64,000 nt of DNA from RPQJ01 sp963712815. Lineage in GTDB: Bacteria; Pseudomonadota; Gammaproteobacteria; Steroidobacterales; Steroidobacteraceae. The first letter of the stretch is position 1; every line of letters begins with the position of its first letter. This document shows positions 17,731 through 26,099 of this stretch, piece after piece. The stretch covers positions 620,001-684,000 of the forward strand of contig CAVQJL010000008.1 in assembly GCA_963712815.1 (NCBI GenBank), in the 5' to 3' direction. The translations under genes and the position numbers were made by a program. Below the pieces are notes generated by a model. It made no database searches. It saw only the letters and a list, made by a program, of their open reading frames with translations, and had not been told where the DNA came from.

Positions 17731-18482
17731 GCGGAGTCTCGTTCCTCGTCAGGTAGCGCGCGTCGCAGGTTGAGCGCGATGAGCAGCACGACTGCCACGA
17801 CCGCGAAGGCGAACCACTGCACCGCGTAACCCAGGTGCCGTTCGGGCCCGAAGCCGAGCGAGGGCCGCCAGGCTCGCTCGAAGCCGCCGGGCGCGTCCGG
17901 ATCGAGCAGCACGATACGCGATTCGACGTCCGTGCCGAGCGCGGATTCGACGTCGGCCTCGGTCGGGAACAGCAGCACGCGGGGCCAGCCGGAGGCGTCC
18001 GGCGCCGCGGCCGGACCGAGCCGCAGGCCCGGGACTGGCAGCACGTCGAGGATGCCTGTCACCTCGCGATCTCCGGCATCGACCGCGGCGTCGGGCAGGT
18101 CCGCGCGGGTGGCGCCGAGCGGCACCCAGCCGCGATCAACCAGTACCCAGCCGAGGCCGTCGGAGCGTTCCAGGGGCGTGAGCACCCGGTATCCCGCGCG
18201 GCCCGCGGACGAGGGCATGTTGTCGAGCAGGATCTGTCGCGACGCGTCGTAGGCGCCGCGCAGCCGCACCTGCTGGTAGCGCGGCAGCTCGGCGAAGCCG
18301 AGCCCGGTCGCATCCAGGGTGTCGCGGCTGCCTGCGACGAAGGCGTCGGTGAGCGACTGCTTCTCGCGGGCGCGGTCGAGCTGCCAGGAGCCGAGCGAGA
18401 TGAATGCTGCCAGCGCGAGCGCGGTGAGCAGCAGGCCCCAGGCCGGTGGCGCGAACACGCGGTTGCCGATACGAAGGCTCAT
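17727..18482 (-). CDS. SURF1 family cytochrome oxidase assembly protein
   Basis: A 251-aa membrane protein with two helices, one near the N-terminus (PPAWGLLLTALALAAFISLGSWQL) and one near the C-terminus (YAVQWFAFAVVAVVLLIALNL), flanking a periplasmic domain. Family hallmarks are LGSWQLDRAREK, the Tyr-rich start of the domain, VLTPLERSDGLGWVLVDRGWVP, and GYAVQWF. SURF1 proteins help heme A insertion into subunit I. Overlaps the next gene (ATGA-type), and lies back to back with the DUF2909 gene across 36 nt. Confidence 0.94.
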   Translation of the reverse strand: MSLRIGNRVFAPPAWGLLLTALALAAFISLGSWQLDRAREKQSLTDAFVAGSRDTLDATGLGFAELPRYQQVRLRGAYDASRQILLDNMPSSAGRAGYRVLTPLERSDGLGWVLVDRGWVPLGATRADLPDAAVDAGDREVTGILDVLPVPGLRLGPAAAPDASGWPRVLLFPTEADVESALGTDVESRIVLLDPDAPGGFERAWRPSLGFGPERHLGYAVQWFAFAVVAVVLLIALNLRRALPDEERDSA

Positions 18483-18518
18483 CTATACTCGCGCTCCCAT
18501 GGAGCGTCCGGCCCAGGC

Positions 18519-18725
18519 ATGATCAAGTTCCTCATCGTCCTGACCCTGGCGGCCATCGTCGCGAGCCTCTTCACAGGACTCTTTCACCTGGTCAAGGACG
18601 AAGGCCAGTCGAAGCGCATGGTGAATGCGCTCACCGTGCGCATCGCGCTGTCCGTGCTGCTGTTCGTGCTGCTGTTCGTGGCCTGGAAGGGCGGCATGAT
18701 CGAGCCGCACGGCCTCGGTCGCTAG
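18519..18725 (+). CDS. Twin-transmembrane protein, DUF2909 family
   Basis: A 68-aa protein with two hydrophobic segments (about residues 3-24 and 40-57) separated by the polar loop KDEGQSKRMVNALT, and the tail WKGGMIEPHGLGR. This small family is regularly found between coxC and SURF1. It is the only gene of the oxidase region read on the plus strand, diverging from SURF1 and converging on coxC. Function unknown; a role in oxidase assembly is inferred from conserved position. Confidence 0.85.
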   Translation: MIKFLIVLTLAAIVASLFTGLFHLVKDEGQSKRMVNALTVRIALSVLLFVLLFVAWKGGMIEPHGLGR

Positions 18726-18767
18726 ACGCGGCCGGCCGCCCGGCGGCGGCGGACCAGCCGGCATCAG

Positions 18768-18794
18768 GCGCGAGGCGCTTCCCGCCCCTCGCGC
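18768..18794. terminator. Hairpin between convergent DUF2909 and coxC genes
   Basis: GCGCGAGG at 18768-18775 pairs perfectly with CCTCGCGC at 18787-18794 across an 11-nt loop. It sits between two convergent stop codons, so it could end transcription in both directions; no clear U-tract is present on either side. Confidence 0.4.
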
Positions 18795-18804
18795 GCGTAC
18801 CGGT

Positions 18805-19686
18805 TCAGAGCCAGTACACGAAGATGAAGAGTCCGAGCCACACCACGTCCACGAAGTGCCAATACCAGGCCACGCCCTCGAAGGCGAAGTGGTGCGTGGG
18901 CGTGAAGTGGCCCTTGAGCACGCGCAGCCAGATCACCAGCAGCATGATGGCGCCGAGCGTCACGTGCAGGCCGTGGAATCCCGTCAGCATGAAGAACGTC
19001 GAGCCGTAGATGCCGGAGCCCAGCGTCAGGTTGAGCTCGCGATAGGCGTGGATGTACTCCTCGGCCTGCAGACCGATGAACGCGAAACCGAGCAGGAAGG
19101 TCAGCGCGAGGAAGATCTTGAGGATCCCGCGGTTGCCGGCCTTGAGCGCGTGGTGCGCGATCGTGATCGTCACGCCCGAGAGGAGCAGGATGGCGGTATT
19201 GATCGCCGGGAGCCCGAACGCGGGGATGGTGTCGAACTGTCCGCCGACCGCGCCCGGGCCGTTGGTCGGCCAGGACGACTCGAATCCCGGCCAGAGGAAC
19301 ACGTTGGTGGTGAACCGCGCGCCCTCGCCGCCGAGCCACGGCACCGACAGCTGGCGGGCGTAGTACAGGGCGCCGAAGAACGCGGCGAAGAACATCACCT
19401 CGGAGAAGATGAACCAGCTCATGCCCATGCGGAACGAGCGGTCCACGCCCGCGTTGTAGAGCCCGCGCTGGTTCTCGTCGATGACCGTGCCGAACCAGCC
19501 GAAGAACATGTAGGCCACGGCCGCGAGGCCGAGGTAGGCGATCCACGGCCCGAGGCTCGAGCCGTTCAGCACGGCGGCGGTCCCCAGCATCGTGATGAAC
19601 AGCGCAGCGGCGCCGACGGCCGGCCACTTGCTGCCGTGCGGGATGTAGTACTTGTCGTTGCCGTGGGCGGCGTGTGCTTGGGCCAT
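18805..19686 (-). CDS. coxC: Cytochrome c oxidase subunit III
   Basis: A 293-aa integral membrane subunit of the aa3-type oxidase. Hallmarks are YYIPHGSKWP at the N-terminus, FIFSEVMFFAAFFGALYY, the membrane acidic residues of QAEEYIHAYRELNLTLGSGIYGSTFFMLTGFHGLHVTLGA, and the terminal WHFVDVVWLGLFIFVYWL. Seven hydrophobic segments, full length. It follows ctaG by 67 nt. Confidence 0.96.
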   Translation of the reverse strand: MAQAHAAHGNDKYYIPHGSKWPAVGAAALFITMLGTAAVLNGSSLGPWIAYLGLAAVAYMFFGWFGTVIDENQRGLYNAGVDRSFRMGMSWFIFSEVMFFAAFFGALYYARQLSVPWLGGEGARFTTNVFLWPGFESSWPTNGPGAVGGQFDTIPAFGLPAINTAILLLSGVTITIAHHALKAGNRGILKIFLALTFLLGFAFIGLQAEEYIHAYRELNLTLGSGIYGSTFFMLTGFHGLHVTLGAIMLLVIWLRVLKGHFTPTHHFAFEGVAWYWHFVDVVWLGLFIFVYWL

Positions 19687-19753
19687 TGCTCTAGCCTTCC
19701 TGTCTATTCTGGTGCAATCGCCGGTCTCGCGGGCGGACCGGCCCCCGTTCGAA

Positions 19754-20299
19754 TCAGCGCGCCGCCAGCTTCTGCCCGGGCAGCGTGTACATCGAATACG
19801 CGAGCGTCATCCGGTCGACCTGCGGCGGCAGGTCGGGGTCCACGATGAAGCGGACCGTGAACTCGCGCTCCTCCGCCGGGCCGAACTCCTGCGGCGTGAA
19901 GCAGAAGCACTCGGTCTTCTGCAGGTACTTCGCCGTGTAGGACGGCGCCACGCTCGGTACGGCCTGCCCGGTGACGGGCACGCTCGCCCGGCTGCGGATC
20001 GCGAACCTGGCCTCGTGAAGCCGGCCGGGCTGGACCACGGTCTCGCGGGTCAGCGGGGTGAGTTCCCATTCCCCGCCCGGCGCCACGATGGACACGAACT
20101 CGAGCGCCACGCGGCGGTCGGCGGCCGCGCTCTCCGCGGCGGCCGACGGCGCGTCGTTGACGCGGATGCCGGCGGCCTCGCAGATCACGTCGTAGAGCGG
20201 CACCAGCGCGAACCCGAACGCGAAGCTCCCCGCCACCATCACCAGCAGGCGGCGTGTGAGCGAGGCGTTCTCGCGCCGAGTGGCCGCGTCCTGCGTCAT
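19754..20299 (-). CDS. ctaG: Cytochrome c oxidase assembly protein CtaG (Cox11)
   Basis: A 181-aa copper chaperone that delivers CuB to subunit I. One N-terminal helix ends in FALVPLYDVICEAAGI, then a periplasmic Ig-like domain carries the copper-binding pair in KTECFCFTPQEFGPAEE (Cys-Phe-Cys-Phe) and the conserved FIVDPDLPP. The ATG overlaps the stop of the small gene upstream (ATGA), so its translation is coupled to the coxA-small gene unit. Confidence 0.95.
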   Translation of the reverse strand: MTQDAATRRENASLTRRLLVMVAGSFAFGFALVPLYDVICEAAGIRVNDAPSAAAESAAADRRVALEFVSIVAPGGEWELTPLTRETVVQPGRLHEARFAIRSRASVPVTGQAVPSVAPSYTAKYLQKTECFCFTPQEFGPAEEREFTVRFIVDPDLPPQVDRMTLAYSMYTLPGQKLAAR

Positions 20300-20436
20300 T
20301 CGCGAACGCCGAGAACGCCCGAGGCGATGAAGGCCACGTAGATGCCGAGGGCGACCAGCGCAAGCACGATGGCGTTGCGCCGGATGCGCCGGCGCTGCTC
20401 TTCGCTGGGGCCAGTGCTCACGCGAGGATCACTCAC
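20296..20436 (-). CDS. Small cytochrome oxidase-associated membrane protein (46 aa)
   Basis: A GTG-started frame of 46 aa that overlaps the coxA stop (GTGA) and the ctaG start (ATGA). It has a basic segment EEQRRRIRRN followed by one hydrophobic helix (AIVLALVALGIYVAFIASGVL). Tiny proteins of this kind, basic stretch plus one helix, are regularly encoded between coxA and ctaG and have been named cytochrome oxidase small assembly proteins. The tight overlaps on both sides support that it is translated. Confidence 0.8.
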   Translation of the reverse strand: MSDPRVSTGPSEEQRRRIRRNAIVLALVALGIYVAFIASGVLGVRE

Positions 20437-22022
20437 TTGACCACCGGGGCCTCGTCGAAGGTGTGGTACGGGGCCGGCGAGGGCACCGTCCACTCCAGGC
20501 CGTGCACGCGCGCGCCGTCCCAGACCTCGGCCGAGGCCTTGGCGCCGCCGCGCGCGCACTTCCAGATCACCCACACGAAGATCAGCTGCGACAGGCCGAA
20601 GCCGAACGCGCCGATCGAGGAGACCATGTTCCAGTCGGCGAACTGCGTCGAGTAGTCCGGGATGCGCCGCGGCATGCCGGCGAGGCCGAGGAAGTGCTGC
20701 GGGAAGAACAGCACGTTCACGAAGATCGCCGACGACCAGAAGTGCCAGTTGGCGAGCTTCGTGTCGTACATGTGGCCGGTCCACTTCGGCAGCCAGTAGT
20801 ACACGCCCGCCATGATCGCGAAGACCGCACCGGGCACCAGTACGTAGTGGAAGTGCGCCACGATGAAGTAGGTGTCGTGGTACTGGAAGTCCACCGGGGC
20901 GATGGCCATCATCAGCCCGGAGAAGCCGCCGATCGTGAACAGGAACAGGAAGGCGAGCGCGAACAGCATCGGCGTCTCGAAGCTGAGCGAGCCGCGCCAC
21001 ATGGTCGCCGTCCAGTTGAACACCTTCACGCCCGTGGGCACGGCGATCAGCATGGTGCTCAGCATGAAGAACATCTGCCCGGCGAGCGGCATGCCGACCG
21101 TGAACATGTGGTGCGCCCAGACGATGAACGACAGGAACGCGATCGAGGCGGTCGCGTAGACCATGGCGTCGTAGCCGAACAGCGGCTTGCGCGAGAACGT
21201 CGGGATGATCTCCGAGACGATCCCGAACGCCGGCAGGATCATGATGTAGACCTCGGGGTGCCCGAAGAACCAGAAGATGTGCTGGTAGAGCACCGGGTCG
21301 CCGCCGCCGGCCGCCGCGAAGAACGTGGTGCCGAAGAAGTGGTCGGTGAGCAGCATCGTCACCGCGCCGGCGAACACCGGCATCACCGCGATCAGCAGGT
21401 AGGCGGTGATCAGCCACGTCCACACGAACAGCGGCATCTTGAGCAGGGTCATGCCCGGCGCGCGCATGTTCATGATGGTCACAATGATGTTGATCGCGCC
21501 CATGATCGAGGAGGCGCCGGCAAGGTGGATCGCGAAGATCGCGAGCGGCAGCGCGTCGCCGGTCTGCAGCACCAGCGGCGGGTAGAGCGTCCAGCCCGCG
21601 GCCGGGCCGCCGCCCGGCATGAACAGCGACAGGATCAGCAGCGAGAACGCCGCCACCAGCAGCCAGAAGCTGAAGTTGTTCATGCGCGGCAGCGCCATGT
21701 CGGGCGCGCCGACCTGCAGCGGGATCATCCAGTTGGCGAGGCCGACCGTGGCGGGCATCACCGCGCCGAACACCATGATGAGCGCGTGCACCGTGGTCAT
21801 GGTGTTGAAGAAGCCCGGGTCCACGAGCTGCATGCCAGGCACGAACAGCTCGGCGCGGATCACCAGTGCCATCGCGCCGCCGATGAAGAACATCAGCAGG
21901 CTGAACACCAGGTACATCGTGCCGATGTCCTTGTGGTTCGTGGTGGTGAGCCAGCGCTTGATGCCCTTCGCGGGGCCGTGCTCTTCGTGGTGGGCCTGGT
22001 CGTGGGTGTGCGTTGCGCTCAT
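20433..22022 (-). CDS. coxA: Cytochrome c oxidase subunit I (aa3 type)
   Basis: A 529-aa catalytic subunit that holds heme a and the heme a3-CuB site. Diagnostic stretches are TTNHKDIGTMY at the N-terminus, FFNTMTTVHALIMVFG (heme a His), FWFFGHPEVYIMILPAFGI (CuB His and the cross-linked His-Tyr), WAHHMFTVGM (two CuB His), and HDTYFIVAHFHYVL (heme a3 and heme a His). The HPEVY glutamate/tyrosine pair marks an A-family oxidase. It follows coxB by 6 nt and overlaps the next small gene. Confidence 0.98.
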   Translation of the reverse strand: MSATHTHDQAHHEEHGPAKGIKRWLTTTNHKDIGTMYLVFSLLMFFIGGAMALVIRAELFVPGMQLVDPGFFNTMTTVHALIMVFGAVMPATVGLANWMIPLQVGAPDMALPRMNNFSFWLLVAAFSLLILSLFMPGGGPAAGWTLYPPLVLQTGDALPLAIFAIHLAGASSIMGAINIIVTIMNMRAPGMTLLKMPLFVWTWLITAYLLIAVMPVFAGAVTMLLTDHFFGTTFFAAAGGGDPVLYQHIFWFFGHPEVYIMILPAFGIVSEIIPTFSRKPLFGYDAMVYATASIAFLSFIVWAHHMFTVGMPLAGQMFFMLSTMLIAVPTGVKVFNWTATMWRGSLSFETPMLFALAFLFLFTIGGFSGLMMAIAPVDFQYHDTYFIVAHFHYVLVPGAVFAIMAGVYYWLPKWTGHMYDTKLANWHFWSSAIFVNVLFFPQHFLGLAGMPRRIPDYSTQFADWNMVSSIGAFGFGLSQLIFVWVIWKCARGGAKASAEVWDGARVHGLEWTVPSPAPYHTFDEAPVVK

Positions 22023-22028
22023 CGTCAG

Positions 22029-22910
22029 TTACTCCGCGTTCGCGACGCGCAGGGTCGCCGCCGTATCAACCATGGTCGCCTCGGCCGTCCGCACCGGCGG
22101 CGCGCCCGCGGCCTGCCGGGCCGCCTTCTCGGCCTCGAGCCAGGCGTCGAACTCGTCCTGCGGCAGCACCTCGACCACCACCGGCATGAAGCCGTGGTCG
22201 CGGCCGCAGAGCTCGGCGCACTGTCCGCGGTAGGTGCCCGGCTTCTCCGCGTTGAACCACATCTCGTTGATGTAGCCCGGGATGGCGTCCTTCTTCATGC
22301 CGAAGTCCGGCACCCACCAGGCGTGGATCACGTCGTTGGCGGTGATCAGGACGCGGACCTTGCGGCCCTGCGGCACGACCAGGGGCTTGTCCACCTCGAG
22401 CAGGTAGTTCTCGACGCTCTGGGGCTTGATGCCGGAATCGAGCTGGCGCGCCTCGTCGCTCGAGCGCGCGAGGGAGGAGAAGAACGACACGCCGTGGTCC
22501 ACGTACTCGTACTGCCACTTCCACTGGTAGCCCGTGACCTTCACCGTGAGCTCCGAGCCCCGGGTGTCCTCGATCTTCACGAGCGTCCTCGCCGCCGGGA
22601 CGGCCATGCCGACCAGGATCAGCACCGGGATCACCGTCCAGACGATCTCGGCCTTGGTGCTGTGGTCGAAGTTGGCAGGCACCGCTCCTTTCGATTTCCT
22701 GAAGGTGGCGATCGAGTAGATCATCACGCCGAACACCGCTGCGGCGATGGCCACGCAGATCCAGAGGATCAGCATGTGCAGGCCGTAGATCTCCCGGCTG
22801 AGTTCCGTGACGCCGACTCGCAGGTTGAGGTCGGACCATGCGGCCATCGCGGGGCTGGACCCGAGCGTCAGGGCCGCACCGGCCGCGAGCGCATGCTTCA
22901 CCATCTTCAT
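22029..22910 (-). CDS. coxB: Cytochrome c oxidase subunit II
   Basis: About 293 aa from the ATG at 22910, chosen because it opens a signal peptide (MKMVKHALAAGAALTLGSSPAMA). Two membrane helices (IYGLHMLILWICVAIAAAVF and AEIVWTVIPVLILVGMAVPA) precede the CuA domain. There are YQWKWQYEYVDHG (aromatic electron-entry patch), DVIHAWWVPDFGMKKDAIPG, and the CuA ligands in CAELCGRDHGFMP. No C-terminal heme c domain is present, so cytochrome c binds externally. Electrons enter here and pass to CoxA. Confidence 0.97.
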   Translation of the reverse strand: MKMVKHALAAGAALTLGSSPAMAAWSDLNLRVGVTELSREIYGLHMLILWICVAIAAAVFGVMIYSIATFRKSKGAVPANFDHSTKAEIVWTVIPVLILVGMAVPAARTLVKIEDTRGSELTVKVTGYQWKWQYEYVDHGVSFFSSLARSSDEARQLDSGIKPQSVENYLLEVDKPLVVPQGRKVRVLITANDVIHAWWVPDFGMKKDAIPGYINEMWFNAEKPGTYRGQCAELCGRDHGFMPVVVEVLPQDEFDAWLEAEKAARQAAGAPPVRTAEATMVDTAATLRVANAE

Positions 22911-22983
22911 GGGCTGGAAAACTCCCGTTGCATTGATCGCCGCCGGCCTCCCCGGCCCGCCGCCACGCCCCTGCCCTGCGTCG

Positions 22984-23496
22984 TCACGACGCGAGCGCCG
23001 GGGATTCACTCGTCTTGCCTACCAGGCGGCGGAGCCGCGCCGCCAGGCGCTGCCGCTCGTCCTCGGTGAGGAAGCGGCCCACTTCGCAGGCGCGCCCATG
23101 GGACTCGATCACGAGCCGACTCGGGTGCTGCGCCGGTTGAGGGTCGCGCAGTGTAACCCTCGCCCAGTGCCGAGGAAATACCGTGCGGCGTGAACCGCTT
23201 GCCGCCCTGCGCTCGATCACGACCTCATCATCGGAAACGACGATGATCTCGCGCTCCGACCCGCGGCGCATGCTCGCGCGAACTGCCCAGGCGAGCAGGC
23301 CGATCTCGATCCCCGCGAACGGCAGGACTGGCCAGAGCCCCTGCAGTGCGAAGAAGCCGGCAACCGCGAAGGTCACGGCGGCAAGACTGCCCACGAACAG
23401 CCGCGCGCCCTGCGGGCTGAGCGAGCAGTTTGGCGCCAGCTCGATGCGGTGCCCGTCCGCGGGGTCGGCGGTGGAGTCGGCGGAGATGGTGACCAT
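22984..23496 (-). CDS. DUF2244 family membrane protein
   Basis: About 170 aa from the ATG at 23496. Two adjacent membrane helices (ARLFVGSLAAVTFAVAGFFALQG and VLPFAGIEIGLLAWAVRASM) are preceded by RIELAPNCSLSPQG and followed by a cytoplasmic domain with EIIVVSDDEVVIERR and PRHWARVTLRDPQ, the pattern of DUF2244. Such genes lie next to coxB in many proteobacteria, here 74 nt upstream of it, so it may be the first gene of the cox operon. Function unknown. Confidence 0.85.
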   Translation of the reverse strand: MVTISADSTADPADGHRIELAPNCSLSPQGARLFVGSLAAVTFAVAGFFALQGLWPVLPFAGIEIGLLAWAVRASMRRGSEREIIVVSDDEVVIERRAASGSRRTVFPRHWARVTLRDPQPAQHPSRLVIESHGRACEVGRFLTEDERQRLAARLRRLVGKTSESPALAS

Positions 23497-23523
23497 CGGG
23501 GGCTCGGGCGGTACAAGCGCCGG

Positions 23524-23552
23524 AATGTACCGGCTGGCGTGCGTGCTGACAA
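23524..23552 (-). promoter_or_regulatory. Predicted sigma70 promoter for the DUF2244-cox operon
   Basis: On the minus strand TTGTCA (23552-23547) and TACATT (23529-23524) are separated by 17 nt. The expected transcript start is about 20 nt before the ATG at 23496. It lies next to a short AT-rich patch (about 23565-23597) that contrasts with the GC-rich surroundings. Confidence 0.5.
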
Positions 23553-23643
23553 CGCACAAGCCCCTGTACAAAAATGAATTTTTGTTGATTTTTGCGCGGG
23601 CCGGTGGCCGTGCCGGGCCTGGACCGGGCGGCGGCGGGCCCGT

Positions 23644-24345
23644 TCAGTCCGCAGGCGCCAGCCGACTCAGGCGCCCGCAGCGGCTGAGCAGGCTGGCGAC
23701 CGACTCCGGCGTCGCCTCGGCGAGCGGGGGCAGGACCGCCAGCGGCGGTCCCGCGAGCACATCGGCGAGGGTCGCCAGGTTGCCGTCGAGTCGCTCGAAC
23801 TGCGGGTCGATCCGGTTGCCGATCCAGCCGATGAATGGGCAGCGGCCCGAGCGCTCGATGGCCTCGAAGCTGAGGCGGGCGTGGTTCAGGCAGCCGAGTC
23901 GCAGCCCAACGACCAGGATCACGCCGAGGCCGAGACGCTCCGGCAGGTCGCTGAGGAAGCCTTCCGGGTGCAGGGGCACCCGCCAGCCTCCTGCGCCCTC
24001 GACGACGGCGATTTCCGCGTCGGCGGTGACCCGCTCGTACCAGCGGGCGAGTTCGTCGAGCCGGACCTCCGCGCCGGCTTCGGCGGCCGCGAGATGCGGC
24101 GCGATCGCCGGCTCGAAGCAATAGGGGTTCGTGAGCGCATAAGGGACCGGGACCGTGCCCTCCGCGGCCAACGTCAGCGCGTCGGCGTTGCGCAGGCCTT
24201 CCGGCGTCCGGTCAGCGCCGGATGCGACCGGCTTCAGGCCGATCACCCGGCGACCCTGCCGGGCCTGCAGGCGAACGAGGCCCGCCGCGACGACGGTCTT
24301 GCCGACGCCGGTATCGGTCCCGGTGATGAAGATGCCCGTCGTCAT
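23644..24345 (-). CDS. bioD: Dethiobiotin synthetase
   Basis: A 233-aa ATP-dependent enzyme that closes the ureido ring from diaminopelargonate and CO2. P-loop GTDTGVGKT lies just after the start, followed by KPVASG (substrate-binding), EGAGGWRVPL (the conserved Gly-Ala-Gly-Gly) and GWIGNRIDP. I placed the start at the ATG at 24345 because it gives the usual MTTGIFITGTDTGVGKT; the frame opens 26 codons further into an AT-rich intergenic element. Last gene of bioB-F-H-C-D. Confidence 0.95.
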   Translation of the reverse strand: MTTGIFITGTDTGVGKTVVAAGLVRLQARQGRRVIGLKPVASGADRTPEGLRNADALTLAAEGTVPVPYALTNPYCFEPAIAPHLAAAEAGAEVRLDELARWYERVTADAEIAVVEGAGGWRVPLHPEGFLSDLPERLGLGVILVVGLRLGCLNHARLSFEAIERSGRCPFIGWIGNRIDPQFERLDGNLATLADVLAGPPLAVLPPLAEATPESVASLLSRCGRLSRLAPAD

Positions 24346-24429
24346 TGTGATAAATAAATCCGAATAGTCTGGGGTCAGTCCCTTTTTTAAATAACGAGTT
24401 AATTCAAAATAATTAACAGACAAATTTGA
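24346..24429. repeat. AT-rich insertion-like segment between bioC and bioD
   Basis: An 84-nt gap of strikingly low GC inside an otherwise overlapping operon. On the minus strand it has a short palindrome (GTTAAT-7 nt-AATTAAC-like) and then a run of A followed by GGGACTGACCCCAGA. From memory, A-rich tracts leading into GGGACTGACCCC-type sequence occur around REP/RAYT-type elements in gammaproteobacteria; no transposase is present here. It could be a remnant of such an element. Confidence 0.45.
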
Positions 24430-25314
24430 TCATCGGGGGCTTCGGCGTCGTCCGATCTGGCCGAAAGGAACCGTCACCTCACCCGGCGCGCCCCGGGCCG
24501 GTGACGGCGACAGCGGCGCCCAGGCCTGCCCGAAGACCACCTCGTAGGTTGCCGGCAGGCGACCCTCGCGTCGGTGCGTTTCGTATTCGGCCGCCATGCG
24601 CGCGAAGGCGCCCCTGCCGGTGAGGCCCCGGGGCCGCCCGGCGGTGGCGTTGTGCGCGCCGATCGCCTTCAGGTCGCGCATCAGGTCTCGCACTGTCGCG
24701 TATGTGAGCGTGTAGCGCTCGACATCCAGAACCGGCTCGGCCAGTCCCGAGCGCACCAGCGCATCGCCGAGGTCGTGCATGTCGATGAACCGGTTGACGT
24801 GCGTGTGGCCGTCGCTTGCGGCGGCCCAGGCATTGCGCAGCTCGAGGAGCGTGTCGGGGCCAAACGTGGTGAAGGTGAACAGGCCACCCGGCTTCAGCAC
24901 GCGCCGGCACTCCCCGAACACTGCGTCCAGGTCGTTGCACCACTGCAGCATGAGATTGCTGAAAACCAGATCCACGCCGGCGGTGCGCAGCGGCAGCGCC
25001 GCGGCGTCGGCGCATACACGGCGGAAGCGCCGCAGCAGGGTCTGGCGCCGTCCCGCCTCTTGCAGCATGCCCGGGGCGAGGTCGAGCGCCACGACCTGCG
25101 CGCCGCGGTAGCGGCGCTTGAGGGCGAGCGTGGCGTGGCCGGTGCCGGCGCCGAGGTCGAGGACCACCTCGGGCTCGAGTCGCACCACGTCGAGGCGGTC
25201 GAGGAGCTCCGCTCGGACGCGGGACTGCAGCACGGCGGCCGCGTCGTAGTCGCGGGCGGCGCGGCCGAAAGAGCGCCGCACGCGTCCGCCGTCGATCAGG
25301 TAGGGGTCAGTCAA
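24430..25314 (-). CDS. bioC: Malonyl-[acyl-carrier protein] O-methyltransferase
   Basis: A 294-aa SAM-dependent methyltransferase that masks malonyl-ACP as its methyl ester to start pimelate synthesis. Family features are VRRSFGRAARDYDAAAVLQ at the N-terminus, the SAM motif VLDLGAGTGHAT, VALDLAPGML, and DLVFSNLMLQWCNDLDA. The start is TTG (25314): it overlaps the bioH stop as TTGA and has a GAGGAGA ribosome site 7 nt upstream, and there is no better start. The C-terminus runs about 35-40 aa longer than in the E. coli enzyme. Confidence 0.93.
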   Translation of the reverse strand: MTDPYLIDGGRVRRSFGRAARDYDAAAVLQSRVRAELLDRLDVVRLEPEVVLDLGAGTGHATLALKRRYRGAQVVALDLAPGMLQEAGRRQTLLRRFRRVCADAAALPLRTAGVDLVFSNLMLQWCNDLDAVFGECRRVLKPGGLFTFTTFGPDTLLELRNAWAAASDGHTHVNRFIDMHDLGDALVRSGLAEPVLDVERYTLTYATVRDLMRDLKAIGAHNATAGRPRGLTGRGAFARMAAEYETHRREGRLPATYEVVFGQAWAPLSPSPARGAPGEVTVPFGQIGRRRSPR

Positions 25315-26099
25315 GCCGCGGTCTCCTCGGGGTGCCGGGCGAGGAAGCCGGCCACTTCGCCCAGGACCTCGGTCGCGTGCGACAGGAAGGGTGCGTGTCC
25401 GCTGCGCTCGACCAGCCTGAAGCGCGCGGCGGGCAGGGCCGACGCCAGTGCCCGACCGGCCCCGGGCGGCGTGACGCGGTCGTGCTCGCCGGCGACCACG
25501 AGCGCCGGCAGCGTGATGTGTGGCAACGCGTCGCGCAGGTCGGCCTCGCGCAGGATGCTGAGTCCGGCCGAGAGCGCACCCCGGTCGGGCTCGCCGTGCA
25601 TGGCGAGTCGCCTGCGCAGCAGGCGAAGTGTCTCGAGCGCGTGCTCGTCGCCGCGGGTCTGCAGTGCGAGAAAACTCTGCACGGTGCGACGGTAGTCGCC
25701 CGCGAGCCCGAGCGAGAACTCGTCGAGGACCGCCGGTCGCAGGCCATGCTCCCAGTCGGGCCCGGTGAGGAACTTCGGCGTGGTCGCGACCAGCACCAGC
25801 GCACGCAGGTGCCGCGGATGTTGCCGCGCGAGTTCGAGTGCCACCAGGCCGCCGAGCGACCAGCCGAGCACGGCCGCGCCGCGCGGCACGGCGGGGAACA
25901 CCGCGCGTGCCAGCCCGGCGAGGTCCCCGACCTGCGCGGGCCACCCGCTGCGGCCGTGGCCGGGAAGATCGACCAGGTGCAGGCGCGCCTTGCGAGCGAG
26001 TCCGTCGAGCCAGGGGCCCCACATGCCGCCGTGCAGCGCCCAGCCGTGCAGCAGCACGAGGTCGGGCCCGCTGCCGCGGATCTCGACGTGCAGCGTCAC
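25311..26099 (-). CDS. bioH: Pimeloyl-[acyl-carrier protein] methyl ester esterase
   Basis: A 262-aa alpha/beta hydrolase that removes the methyl group from pimeloyl-ACP methyl ester. It has the oxyanion HGWALHGGMW, nucleophile elbow GWSLGG (Ser), Asp in VAGEHDRVTPPG, and His in ERSGHAPFLSH, a complete triad. The start ATG overlaps the bioF stop (ATGA) and its own stop overlaps the bioC TTG. Being between bioF and bioC supports BioH rather than a generic esterase. Confidence 0.94.
   Translation of the reverse strand: MTLHVEIRGSGPDLVLLHGWALHGGMWGPWLDGLARKARLHLVDLPGHGRSGWPAQVGDLAGLARAVFPAVPRGAAVLGWSLGGLVALELARQHPRHLRALVLVATTPKFLTGPDWEHGLRPAVLDEFSLGLAGDYRRTVQSFLALQTRGDEHALETLRLLRRRLAMHGEPDRGALSAGLSILREADLRDALPHITLPALVVAGEHDRVTPPGAGRALASALPAARFRLVERSGHAPFLSHATEVLGEVAGFLARHPEETAA

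Noticed and set aside
20463..23069. Long plus-strand open frame opposite coxA/coxB
   Set aside because: His/Arg/Gln-rich shadow of the two oxidase genes, with no recognisable domain.
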